Of a stretch of 64,000 nt of DNA, positions 22,209-31,933 are shown piece after piece; position 1 is the stretch's first letter; every line of letters starts with the position of its first letter. Where the stretch lies: positions 27,991 to 91,990 of the forward strand of contig DUBV01000039.1 of the NCBI GenBank assembly GCA_012960105.1, in the 5' to 3' direction. The translations under genes were made by a program, and so were the position numbers. Below the pieces are notes generated by a model. The model was not told where the DNA came from and did not search any database. It saw only the letters and a program-made list of their open reading frames with translations. Origin of the DNA: Thiotrichaceae bacterium (GTDB taxonomy: Bacteria > Pseudomonadota > Gammaproteobacteria > Eutrophobiales > Eutrophobiaceae).

Positions 22209-24305
22209 TTAAACATTACTGTATTCAATATTATTACCTAGCCATCGATGAATTAATAATTCTACCTTGTCAGGATTTTTTTCCACTAAGATTTTAGCTG
22301 TATTTTGAATTTCAGGTAGTAAGTATGCATCACGTATTAAATCAGCAACACGCATATCTGGCATGCCTGCTTGACGTGTTCCCAATACTTCGCCGGGCCC
22401 ACGTAATTCAAGGTCTTTTTCTGCTATATCAAAACCATCATTACTGACACGCATGATGTCGAGTCGTTGTTTAGCTAGGTCACTCAATGGTGATTGATAC
22501 ATTAAAACACAATCACTTTTAATTTCACCTCGACCAATGCGACCGCGTAATTGATGTAATTGTGACAGACCAAATCGTTCTGCATTATCAATGATCATTA
22601 AGCTTGCATTAGGCACATCGACACCGACTTCAATGACTGTTGTCGCAACCAAAAGATCAATTTTACCATCTTTAAAATCCTGCATGGTCGTTTCTTTTTC
22701 GTTAGATTTCATGCGACCATGTATTAGACCAACATTGATTGGGCTCAGTTTCTCTTTAAGAGTCTCTGCAGTTTCTATGGCTGTTTCACATTGCAACGTT
22801 TCTGATTCTTCGATTAAAGTACAGACCCAGTAAACTTGTCGCCCCTCAGCACAGATATGTTTAATTCTGTCTATTATGTCATCACGGCGCTCGTTCGAAA
22901 TAATACTGGTGCTAATTGCTTTTCTACCAGGTGGTAGCTCATCGATTACAGTATGGTCAAGATCGGCATAAGCTGTCATCGTCAACGTTCTTGGGATAGG
23001 TGTTGCCGTCATAATCAATTGATGAGGGTATAAATTATCCAGTTTTCCTTTTTCCAGTAATGAAAGCCGCTGATGAACACCAAAGCGATGTTGTTCATCA
23101 ATAACAATCAAGCCGAGATTTGCAAAATATACCGAATCTTGAAATAAAGCATGAGTGCCGATGGCAATAACAGGCGTTTTTTCCTGTAGTCGAGCTTCAG
23201 CTTCGGCACGCAAAGATTTCTTAAGTTTCCCGGTTAAAAACACAACATCAATATTAAGTGGTTCAAACCAGTGTAAAAAATTATTATAGTGTTGGGCGGA
23301 AAGTAATTCAGTTGGTGCCATAATAGCGACTTGATAACCGGCTTCAATTGCTTGCAAAGCCGCCATAGCAGCGACAACGGTTTTTCCTGAACCAACGTCA
23401 CCTTGTAACAGTCGCAACATTGCTTCTGTTTTATTTAGATCTGATGCTATTGTTTTATAGGCTCGTTGTTGTGCGTTGGTTAATTTAAAAGCTAATGCTT
23501 TTAAAAACTCAGGAACTAGCCGAATGCTTTTATTAAAAGCAGGAGATTGTTCTGCTCTGAATTCTTTACGTAACTCAAGCAAACTTAATTGATGCGCAAG
23601 TAGTTCTTCAAAAGCCAATCTTTGTTGTGATGCGTGTTTACCTTCGACTAAACTTTGAATGTCAGCATCAGGTGGTGGTCTATGGACATATGCCAGTGCA
23701 TCGGCCAGCGTCGGCAAGTGTAGTTTTGTTAATATGTCTTCAGGTAATAATTCAACCAGACTTTGTTTATCATGACTTAATGTTAGTAGAGCTTGTTCCG
23801 TTAACTTACGCAAGCGAGCTTGTTGCAAGCCTTCCGTACTTGGATAAACAGCAGTTAATTTTTCATCGAGCTCGTCATTTTGATGTTCTTTAAGTACTCG
23901 ATATTCAGGATGAACAATTTCCAGAGAACCTTGTCCATGACGTACTTGTCCGTAACAACGTATGGATAAGCCGCGTTGCAATCCTTTTTCCTGTGATTTG
24001 GAAAAATAAAAGAAGCGTAATACAACTGTGCCGCTACCATCACTGATCCTACATAGTAATGAACGACGTTTGCCAAAGCGTACTTGCGTTAGTTCTATCT
24101 CACCTTGAATATACGCATCGTGCCCCGGTCGTAATGTACCAATGGGCGAGATACGTGTTCGGTCAATATAGCGATAAGGTAAGTGAAATAGTAAGTCCTG
24201 AATTTTGGCTATGCTAATGCGTTCCAGTTTTTCTTGTAAGCGAGGGCCAACACCACTTAATACTGTGACTGGAGCAGAAAGAGAATGCTGGTTATTTAAT
24301 GTCAA
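22209..24305 (-). CDS. recG: ATP-dependent DNA helicase RecG
   Basis: LLQGDVGSGKTVVA, DEQHRFGVHQR, MTATPIPRTL, HGRMKSNEKE, LRGRIGRG. Confidence 0.96.
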   Translation of the reverse strand: MTLNNQHSLSAPVTVLSGVGPRLQEKLERISIAKIQDLLFHLPYRYIDRTRISPIGTLRPGHDAYIQGEIELTQVRFGKRRSLLCRISDGSGTVVLRFFYFSKSQEKGLQRGLSIRCYGQVRHGQGSLEIVHPEYRVLKEHQNDELDEKLTAVYPSTEGLQQARLRKLTEQALLTLSHDKQSLVELLPEDILTKLHLPTLADALAYVHRPPPDADIQSLVEGKHASQQRLAFEELLAHQLSLLELRKEFRAEQSPAFNKSIRLVPEFLKALAFKLTNAQQRAYKTIASDLNKTEAMLRLLQGDVGSGKTVVAAMAALQAIEAGYQVAIMAPTELLSAQHYNNFLHWFEPLNIDVVFLTGKLKKSLRAEAEARLQEKTPVIAIGTHALFQDSVYFANLGLIVIDEQHRFGVHQRLSLLEKGKLDNLYPHQLIMTATPIPRTLTMTAYADLDHTVIDELPPGRKAISTSIISNERRDDIIDRIKHICAEGRQVYWVCTLIEESETLQCETAIETAETLKEKLSPINVGLIHGRMKSNEKETTMQDFKDGKIDLLVATTVIEVGVDVPNASLMIIDNAERFGLSQLHQLRGRIGRGEIKSDCVLMYQSPLSDLAKQRLDIMRVSNDGFDIAEKDLELRGPGEVLGTRQAGMPDMRVADLIRDAYLLPEIQNTAKILVEKNPDKVELLIHRWLGNNIEYSNV

Positions 24306-24352
24306 AGCAAAAGACTCTGAAAAATTATTTTGTAATGAAATCTAAATGATAT

Positions 24353-24733
24353 TTAAAGCGACATTATCGCATCCATTTCCACTAATGCACCTTTAGGTAA
24401 ACTGGCAACGCCCACAACTGCACGCGCCGGGTAGGGTTCAGAAAAATATTCAGCCATAATTTCATTAACCAAAGGGAAGTGTGATAAATCAGTTAGAAAA
24501 ATATTCAGTTTACTGATGTCTGCTAGAGAGCCTCCTGCTGCTTTTGTAACTGCAGTTAGGTTGTCAAATACCTGAGTAATCTGAGCACGCATGTCACCTT
24601 CAATTAATTCCATCGTTTCAGGTACTAAAGGTATTTGTCCTGAAAGATAAACGGTGTCGCCAACTTTTACAGCTTGTGAATAGGTGCCGATAGCTTGTGG
24701 TGCATCCGTAGTTGATATAATTTCTCTCGACAT
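24353..24733 (-). CDS. ridA: RidA family reactive intermediate/imine deaminase
   Basis: [57 protein letters not shown]; start set at internal Met. Confidence 0.92.
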   Translation of the reverse strand: MSREIISTTDAPQAIGTYSQAVKVGDTVYLSGQIPLVPETMELIEGDMRAQITQVFDNLTAVTKAAGGSLADISKLNIFLTDLSHFPLVNEIMAEYFSEPYPARAVVGVASLPKGALVEMDAIMSL

Positions 24734-24773
24734 TATTTCTGTCCTCTTATTTAATAGTGAGTGTTGCTTATGT

Positions 24774-26921
24774 TTAAGACCGCGTAATCTGGGAGACACT
24801 TTTAAGTGTTCTAACTTTTCGCATTACGTTAGCTAAGTGAACGCGACTTTGTACTTCAATAATAAATCTTAACGATGTGTATCTATCATCTCGATCTTTC
24901 ATTTCTACATTGATGATATTCGCGCCGGCATCGGCAATCGTGGTTGAGACGATGGCAAGCACTCCACGTTGATTGCTCGTATTCATACGAATTTTTACTG
25001 AGAATTCACGTTCAATATCTGCTTCCCAGTCTACATGTATCCATTTCTCTTGATGGTTTTGGTATCCGGTAATATTTTTACAGCTTTGTCGATGTACAAC
25101 AATACCTCGACCTGAAGTAATAAAACCATGAATCGGATCACCAGGTATTGGATAACAGCACTTTGGAAAACTAACGACCATACCTTCAGTCCCTTTAATA
25201 GATAGCGGGGTAGTTTCATTAATAGGAATGGTCTTATTTTCTTGTTTGGTTAATTTCTCAAACGCGACTAATTGTCTTGCAATCAACGGAGCGAATTTAT
25301 TACCGAGTCCTATTTCCTGGAATAATTCATCTTCACTTCCAATTTTATTTTCAGAAAATAAATATTGCATATCTGTTTCACTCATATCTTGATAAGTGTA
25401 TGCGAAAGGTTCGAGTTCACGATTCAATAATCGTTTTCCTAAAGCTATAGCTTCACTTTTTTGCAGGTTCTTCAGGAAGTATCTAATTTGTGTGCGTGCT
25501 TTTGCGGTAACGACAAAATTTAACCATGCTGGATCAGGTCGGCCACTGGTGGCCGTAATAATCTCGACCGTTTGACCACTTGCCAACTGCGTACCGAGAG
25601 GAAATAGTTTTCTGTTAATTCGGGTTCCAACACAACTATTTCCTATATCAGTATGAATGGCATAGGCGAAATCAACTGCCGTAGCGCCGTTCGGCAACTC
25701 CATTATTTTTCCTTTGGGAGTAAAGATGTAAATATCATCTGGAAACAAATCAATTTTTACATTCTCAAAAAACTCTTCTGGGTTACCTGCAGTTTGATTC
25801 ATTTCAACAATGTTGCGTAGCCATTCTCTGGCGCGACGATGTGCGCCACTACGATTGTTACTGCGGCGAATAACATTTTTTGATTTTCCTTCTGCCTTAT
25901 AAAGCCAATGCGCGGCAATGCCGGCTTCAGCAACATCATCTATTTCCTTGGTGCGAATTTGAATTTCTATAGGAACACCATAAGGACCAAACAAAACAGT
26001 GTGTAGAGATTGGTAACCATTGGCTTTGGGGATGGCAATATAGTCTTTAAATTTTCCTGGCACGGGTTTATACAAATTATGTACTGTACCTATGGTGCGA
26101 TAACAAGTGTCGACATTATCGACCATGATACGAAAAGCATATACATCGTAAACTTCAGAGAATGACAAATGTTGCTCACGCATTTTCATATAAATGCCGT
26201 AAAGATGTTTCTCTCTTCCACGAATTTGTCCGGGAATTTTTTCCTGGCGCATACGACGTTTTAAGGCCGTGCGAATTTTTGTAATGACTTCTTTTCGATG
26301 ACCGCGAGCCTTATTTATTTGCTCATTCAAAATTCGGTAACGTAAAGGATATAGGATCGCAAAACCCAGTTCTTCTAATTCCAGACGTATAGTATTAACA
26401 CCAAGTCGTAGCGCGATAGGGGCATAAACTTCGAGTGTCTCGCGAGCAATGCGCCGACGTTTTTCAGGCTTGAGCGCTTCAAGTGTGCGCATGTTATGCA
26501 GGCGGTCAGCTAACTTGACGAGAATGACTCGAATATCATTACTCATGGCCATTAGCATTTTGCGGAAATTATGCGCTTGCGCTTCAGCAAAACTTTCAAA
26601 TTCAACTTTATCCAGTTTACTAACACCATCAACTAGTTCGGCTACACCTTTACCAAATTTTCGACTTATTTGAGTTTTAGCTGTTGGTGTATCTTCAATA
26701 ACGTCATGTAGTATGGCGGCTATTAATGTTTGATGATCCATGTGCATCTCGCCAAGAATGTAGGCTACTTCGAGAGGGTGATGAATATAGGGCTCACCAC
26801 TTTTACGTTTTTGTCCTTCATGCGCTTTGGCACTGAAATGATAGGCGCGTTGCACTTTCTCAACCTGATCTGCTTGCAGGTAAGTGCCGATAAGTTTACT
26901 TAGGTCGTTAATCGTTAACAC
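24774..26921 (-). CDS. spoT: Bifunctional (p)ppGpp synthetase/hydrolase SpoT
   Basis: [23 protein letters not shown] and ACT domains; rpoZ neighbourhood. Confidence 0.95.
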   Translation of the reverse strand: MLTINDLSKLIGTYLQADQVEKVQRAYHFSAKAHEGQKRKSGEPYIHHPLEVAYILGEMHMDHQTLIAAILHDVIEDTPTAKTQISRKFGKGVAELVDGVSKLDKVEFESFAEAQAHNFRKMLMAMSNDIRVILVKLADRLHNMRTLEALKPEKRRRIARETLEVYAPIALRLGVNTIRLELEELGFAILYPLRYRILNEQINKARGHRKEVITKIRTALKRRMRQEKIPGQIRGREKHLYGIYMKMREQHLSFSEVYDVYAFRIMVDNVDTCYRTIGTVHNLYKPVPGKFKDYIAIPKANGYQSLHTVLFGPYGVPIEIQIRTKEIDDVAEAGIAAHWLYKAEGKSKNVIRRSNNRSGAHRRAREWLRNIVEMNQTAGNPEEFFENVKIDLFPDDIYIFTPKGKIMELPNGATAVDFAYAIHTDIGNSCVGTRINRKLFPLGTQLASGQTVEIITATSGRPDPAWLNFVVTAKARTQIRYFLKNLQKSEAIALGKRLLNRELEPFAYTYQDMSETDMQYLFSENKIGSEDELFQEIGLGNKFAPLIARQLVAFEKLTKQENKTIPINETTPLSIKGTEGMVVSFPKCCYPIPGDPIHGFITSGRGIVVHRQSCKNITGYQNHQEKWIHVDWEADIEREFSVKIRMNTSNQRGVLAIVSTTIADAGANIINVEMKDRDDRYTSLRFIIEVQSRVHLANVMRKVRTLKSVSQITRS

Positions 26922-26972
26922 AGAGTCAATTCAGTTATAGTCTAATTGTTAGTTGTTACTTAATTGTATGAT

Positions 26973-27178
26973 ATACCCAAGTTACTTCAAAATGCAGATT
27001 CAGAGTTCATGCAAGAAGTCAGAGTAAGGCACAACGTGCAGGAAATGGCATTCCATTTTCAAACGTTGTAACGCAGCACTGGCTTCTTGCATGAACTCCC
27101 ATCGGGCAGGTTACAAATTTCATGTATTTGGACAATTGAAACCCAGCTGAATCCTGTATTTTGAGGTAACTTGGGTAT
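26973..27178. mobile_element. MITE-like nested inverted-repeat element between rpoZ and spoT
   Basis: Ends ATACCCAAGTTACTTCAAAATGCAG...CTGTATTTTGAGGTAACTTGGGTAT are inverted; internal GAGTTCATGCAAGAAG...CTTCTTGCATGAACTC; no ORF. Confidence 0.8.
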
Positions 27179-27281
27179 TTAACAGCACAAAACATAAAGA
27201 CGCATGCTGCGCCCTTATGTTTTATAGAATGGTTTAAATTAAGCCAGAAGAGGGCTTAATGACCTTGTTTAATTTGCTGGC

Positions 27282-27554
27282 TTACTCTGCAGGGGTAGCA
27301 GGAGTAGGTATAGCAAAATCAGCTTCTGTGAATTCTTCTTCCTCATCAAACTGATTTATTTTATCGATGTTTTCGTTATTCACTAGATTTTCTGCAATTT
27401 CACGTAATGCAATTACAGTAGGCTTATCCTGATTAGCAGGAACTAAAGGCTCTGCACCCATTGCAATCTGACGAGCACGTTTACTTGCCAACATAACCAG
27501 ATCATAGCGGTTATCAACATTTTCCAAACAATCTTCAACGGTTAATCTGGCCAT
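27282..27554 (-). CDS. rpoZ: DNA-directed RNA polymerase omega subunit
   Basis: [30 protein letters not shown]; start set at internal Met. Confidence 0.95.
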   Translation of the reverse strand: MARLTVEDCLENVDNRYDLVMLASKRARQIAMGAEPLVPANQDKPTVIALREIAENLVNNENIDKINQFDEEEEFTEADFAIPTPATPAE

Positions 27555-27640
27555 GATGTTCCTCATTCCTAAATTTTTAGAGTAATATTCGCCGGTTAAA
27601 AAATGACCGGTTTTCAAAGTGGAGCGCTATTCTACTGAAT

Positions 27641-28270
27641 TCAATCCTTTTGCGCCATAATTTGACCAACAAAATCATCATAAAAAGCTGATTGGCGACA
27701 ACTTCCAAGGTTGGTGGCTGCAATAATCGTCTTGATCTCACTTAAAGCCTGTTCAAAATCATCATTTATGACGATGTAATCAAATTCTTTGTAATGCGAT
27801 ATTTCTTCACGAGCAGCATTCATCCTATGATCAATGATTTCCTGCTCATCATTCTGACGACCGACCAGTCTTTTGCGTAGCGTATGATAGTCGGGTGGCA
27901 GAATAAAAATACCAACGCTATTACGTAATTGTGATTTAACCTGTTGCGCACCTTGCCAGTCTATTTCAAGTATAAAATTTCTACCGGTGAGCATTTCTTT
28001 ATCAACCCAGCTTTTGGAAGTGCCATAGTAATTATCAAACACTTTGGCATATTCAAGAAAGTGATTTTTATTAATGAGTTCCTTAAACTCATTTTCATCG
28101 ACGAAGAAGTAAGCTTCTCCCTCTTTTTCATCAGCTCGGGGTTTACGCGTCGTATAAGAGATTGAAACATCAAGATTATCAACTTTAGAAATTAATGATT
28201 TTATTAATGATGTCTTACCCGCACCTGAAGGCGCAGCAATGATAAACAAAGTTCCGCTTTTATTATTCAT
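27641..28270 (-). CDS. gmk: Guanylate kinase
   Basis: IIAAPSGAGKTSLI; SYTTRKPRADEKEGEAYFFV. Confidence 0.95.
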   Translation of the reverse strand: MNNKSGTLFIIAAPSGAGKTSLIKSLISKVDNLDVSISYTTRKPRADEKEGEAYFFVDENEFKELINKNHFLEYAKVFDNYYGTSKSWVDKEMLTGRNFILEIDWQGAQQVKSQLRNSVGIFILPPDYHTLRKRLVGRQNDEQEIIDHRMNAAREEISHYKEFDYIVINDDFEQALSEIKTIIAATNLGSCRQSAFYDDFVGQIMAQKD

Positions 28271-28285
28271 AATAAATATACTAAA

Positions 28286-29152
28286 TTATTCTATATTCTG
28301 GATTTGTTCACGCATCTGCTCGATCAACACTTTCAGATCGACTGACGAGTTAGTTGTATCCATGTGAGCCGACTTAGAACCTAAGGTATTAGATTCACGA
28401 TTCATTTCCTGCATCAAAAAGTCCAATCGTCGTCCTACGGGTCCTTTTTGATCAAGAACTCTGGTAACTTCATCGATATGCGCATCCAGACGATCCATTT
28501 CTTCTGCTACATCCATTTTTTGAGTTAGCAGCAGCAATTCCTGTTCCAAACGGTCTTTATTAAAATCTTCGCTGAGTTCCTGAGCGCGCAACATGAGTTT
28601 TTTGCGGATGTTATCAAGTATTGAGGGCATTAATTCGCGAACATTGGCGACGATTTCTTTAGTCGTGATACAGCGTTCAAGTACCATGGCATTGATTTTC
28701 TCACCTTCGCGTTGACGAGTTGCTATGGCAACATCAAGAGTTTGGTCAATTAATTCGAGTAATGGGCCGCTGATTTTTTCAGGGTCGGTGACATCTTTAT
28801 CTAATACCCCAGGCCAGCGTAGTAATTCCAAAGGATTTAAAGGAGAAGGCTCTTTCATTAGTGAGCTTGTTTTCTCAGCCGTTTCTATGACCTTAGTTAA
28901 TAAATCCTGATTGATAGGTAAGGAGTCACCAGAGGTCTCACCCTGGGCAAAACGAATATTACAATCGACTTTACCGCGTTTTAGTTTACTGGAAATAAGC
29001 TCGCGAATTTTTGACTCAAGAAAACGCACTTCTTCTGGCAGACGCAAAGACATCTCCAGATAACGATGATTGACCGTACGAATTTCGCATGAAGCCTCGC
29101 CCCAATCTCCCGACCGTTCTGTTCTACCGTATGAGGTCATGCTCTTAATCAT
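28286..29152 (-). CDS. YicC family endoribonuclease-like protein
   Basis: MIKSMTSYGR..., QEMNRESNTLGSKS. Confidence 0.92.
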   Translation of the reverse strand: MIKSMTSYGRTERSGDWGEASCEIRTVNHRYLEMSLRLPEEVRFLESKIRELISSKLKRGKVDCNIRFAQGETSGDSLPINQDLLTKVIETAEKTSSLMKEPSPLNPLELLRWPGVLDKDVTDPEKISGPLLELIDQTLDVAIATRQREGEKINAMVLERCITTKEIVANVRELMPSILDNIRKKLMLRAQELSEDFNKDRLEQELLLLTQKMDVAEEMDRLDAHIDEVTRVLDQKGPVGRRLDFLMQEMNRESNTLGSKSAHMDTTNSSVDLKVLIEQMREQIQNIE

Positions 29153-29267
29153 TTTGTATCCTTAAATTTATTGTTATTTTGCTAATAGTAACGTTTCATT
29201 AGTATATGGGAAATACATAGATAGATATTATCGTTATAATGCGGCACTTTTTACCTAGGAGACACCT

Positions 29268-29984
29268 ATGCGCCCAAGTGGACGTTCACCGGATCAACTC
29301 AGAGCCGTCACAATAACCAGAAATTTTACCTGTCATGCTGAAGGTTCCGTATTGATAGAGTTTGGAAATACCAAAGTCATTTGTACTGCCAGCTTTGATT
29401 CAGGTGTGCCCGGATTTCTCCGTGGTAAAGGTACCGGTTGGGTCACAGCTGAATACGGTATGTTGCCGCGTTCTACTGGTTCACGTATGCGCCGCGAAGC
29501 AAACCAGGGAAAACAAGGTGGCCGTACTTTAGAAATTCAACGTTTAATTGGACGCTCATTGCGTGCAATTGTCGATATGGATGCGCTTGGTGAAAATACT
29601 ATAGTAATAGATTGTGATGTTATTCAAGCTGACGGTGGTACGCGTACAGCTTCAATTACCGGTGCTTATGTCGCATTAGTTGATGCGATTAATCATGCGA
29701 AAGAAAAAGGCTTAATTGATACTGATCCACTTAAGGGCATGATCGCCTCTATTTCTGTCGGTATTTATGATGGTACTCCGGTTCTGGATCTGGATTACCC
29801 AGAAGACTCTAATGCCGAAACCGATATGAATGTTGTTATGAATGATGAAGGTAAATTCATAGAAGTGCAGGGTACTGCCGAAGGCCATGCATTTTCTTCT
29901 GAAGAATTAAACAGCATGTTAAATCTGGCAAAGAAAGGTATTACCGAATTGTTTGATCATCAACGTGATGCCCTTGGTTCATGA
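29268..29984 (+). CDS. rph: Ribonuclease PH
   Basis: [52 protein letters not shown]. Confidence 0.96.
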   Translation: MRPSGRSPDQLRAVTITRNFTCHAEGSVLIEFGNTKVICTASFDSGVPGFLRGKGTGWVTAEYGMLPRSTGSRMRREANQGKQGGRTLEIQRLIGRSLRAIVDMDALGENTIVIDCDVIQADGGTRTASITGAYVALVDAINHAKEKGLIDTDPLKGMIASISVGIYDGTPVLDLDYPEDSNAETDMNVVMNDEGKFIEVQGTAEGHAFSSEELNSMLNLAKKGITELFDHQRDALGS

Positions 29985-30022
29985 AGAATCAATCGTAGGC
30001 AATCAGTCATAAGTAATAAAAC

Positions 30023-30619
30023 GTGACAGAAAAACAAACCATTGTTTTAGCAAGCAACAATCCCGGCAAGGCAAAAGAAATAAATGCCTTGTTAAAGGAT
30101 TCGACATTCAATGTTATCTCGCAATCAGAATTTAATGTTGAAGAAGTCGAAGAGACTGGACTAACGTTTATCGAGAACGCATTAATAAAAGCACGTAATG
30201 CGGCGACATATACAGACCATCCGGTTATTGCAGATGATTCCGGTATCGAAGTGCCTGCCCTAAAAGGCAGGCCCGGTATTTATTCCGCACGCTATGCCGG
30301 TGTTGGTGCCAGTGATGAAGATAATCTCAACAAACTCATCGAAGATATAAAACCATTAAGTGAAGCAGATCGTATGGCGCGATTTGTATGCGTTATGGTG
30401 TATTTAGAACATGCGGAAGATCCAACGCCTATCATCGCGCAAGGATTTTGGAATGGTGTAGTGATTACTGAACCGCGTGGTGAAAGTGGTTTTGGTTATG
30501 ATCCGATGTTTTACGTACCAACACATTATTGTGTTTCTGCTGAATTATCGCCAGAGATAAAAAATAAATTAAGTCATCGTGGACTAGCGTTACAGCAATT
30601 ACTTCAGCAGTTAAAATAA
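30023..30619 (+). CDS. rdgB: XTP/dITP diphosphatase
   Basis: VLASNNPGKAKEI; ADDSGIEVPALKGRPGIYSARYAG; GTG start. Confidence 0.94.
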   Translation: MTEKQTIVLASNNPGKAKEINALLKDSTFNVISQSEFNVEEVEETGLTFIENALIKARNAATYTDHPVIADDSGIEVPALKGRPGIYSARYAGVGASDEDNLNKLIEDIKPLSEADRMARFVCVMVYLEHAEDPTPIIAQGFWNGVVITEPRGESGFGYDPMFYVPTHYCVSAELSPEIKNKLSHRGLALQQLLQQLK

Positions 30620-30650
30620 TCATTCAACAACGGCTATACTGCTGCGCAAA

Positions 30651-31820
30651 ATGACATCATTACTAACATTCCACGAAAACCCACCGCTTTCTCTGTATAT
30701 CCATCTGCCTTGGTGTGTGAAGAAGTGCCCTTATTGCGATTTCAATTCACATGAATTTACATCAACTGCACTGGATGAAGATGCCTATATCGATGCCTTG
30801 ATCCGCGATCTTGAAACAGAGTTGCCGCGTATTTGGGGAAGAACCATCACCAGTGTTTTTATCGGTGGCGGCACGCCAAGTCTGTTTTCAGTGGCATCAC
30901 TAAATAAATTACTCAGTGCATTGCGCGCAAGATTAAATATAAGTTCGGGTATCGAAATAACATTGGAAGCAAATCCAGGAACGGCAGAAGCAGAAAAATT
31001 TCGTGGTTATCGAGACGCAGGAATTAATCGTTTATCCATAGGTGTACAAAGTTTTGATGACAAGAACCTAAAAGCATTAGGACGAATACATGGTGCCGGT
31101 GAAGCACATCGGGCTATTCATTTTGCTAAAGATGCCGGCTTTGAGAATTTTAATATTGATTTAATGTTTGCATTACCAAATCAATCTATCGATGCCGCAT
31201 TACAAGATCTGCAACTTGCAGTCGATCATGCACCAACACATATATCCTGGTATCAGTTAACCATAGAACCGAACACGGTGTTTTACTCGAAGCCGCCCAA
31301 GGTTCCGTCTGACGATATGAGCTGGTCTATACAGAAACAGGGTCAAGAGTTTTTAAGAGTAAATCATTACGCACAATATGAAATTTCGGCTTATGCAAAA
31401 GATAAGCAAGTGTCAGCACATAATATGAATTACTGGGAATTTGGCGATTACCTTGGAATCGGTGCTGGTGCGCACGGAAAAATCACCAATGTAGCTGAAG
31501 GAAAGATAGAGCGATTTACACGTCACAAAATACCAAAACGCTATATTGAATTAGCAGGCAGTGAATCGGTAATTACTGGAACAAGAAAACTGGAGCAAGA
31601 TGATTTGTCGTTAGAATTTATGATGAATGCTATGCGTTTGTCGAACGGGATTCCTGCAAACTTATTTATTGAACGTGCGGGCATCCCAATAAAAAAAATG
31701 GAAAAGGAATTATTTTTGGCGGAAGAAAGGATGCTACTTGATTGGCGAGTAAATAGGCTACAACCCACTGTTAAAGGCCAACGCTATCTTAATGAATTAC
31801 TTGAAATATTTGTAAAATAG
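30651..31820 (+). CDS. hemW: Radical SAM HemW (coproporphyrinogen III oxidase-like)
   Basis: YIHLPWCVKKCPYCDFNSH; FIGGGTPSLF; GVQSFDD. Confidence 0.94.
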   Translation: MTSLLTFHENPPLSLYIHLPWCVKKCPYCDFNSHEFTSTALDEDAYIDALIRDLETELPRIWGRTITSVFIGGGTPSLFSVASLNKLLSALRARLNISSGIEITLEANPGTAEAEKFRGYRDAGINRLSIGVQSFDDKNLKALGRIHGAGEAHRAIHFAKDAGFENFNIDLMFALPNQSIDAALQDLQLAVDHAPTHISWYQLTIEPNTVFYSKPPKVPSDDMSWSIQKQGQEFLRVNHYAQYEISAYAKDKQVSAHNMNYWEFGDYLGIGAGAHGKITNVAEGKIERFTRHKIPKRYIELAGSESVITGTRKLEQDDLSLEFMMNAMRLSNGIPANLFIERAGIPIKKMEKELFLAEERMLLDWRVNRLQPTVKGQRYLNELLEIFVK

Positions 31821-31933
31821 TCGTGCATTTGCGACTATAAGATGATTGTTTGCTGGCTTTATCGCGACAAAGAAGATAATATTTTATTTGCGTTGTAACT
31901 CCCTGAAAATTATATCTATTTATATTACTGAAT

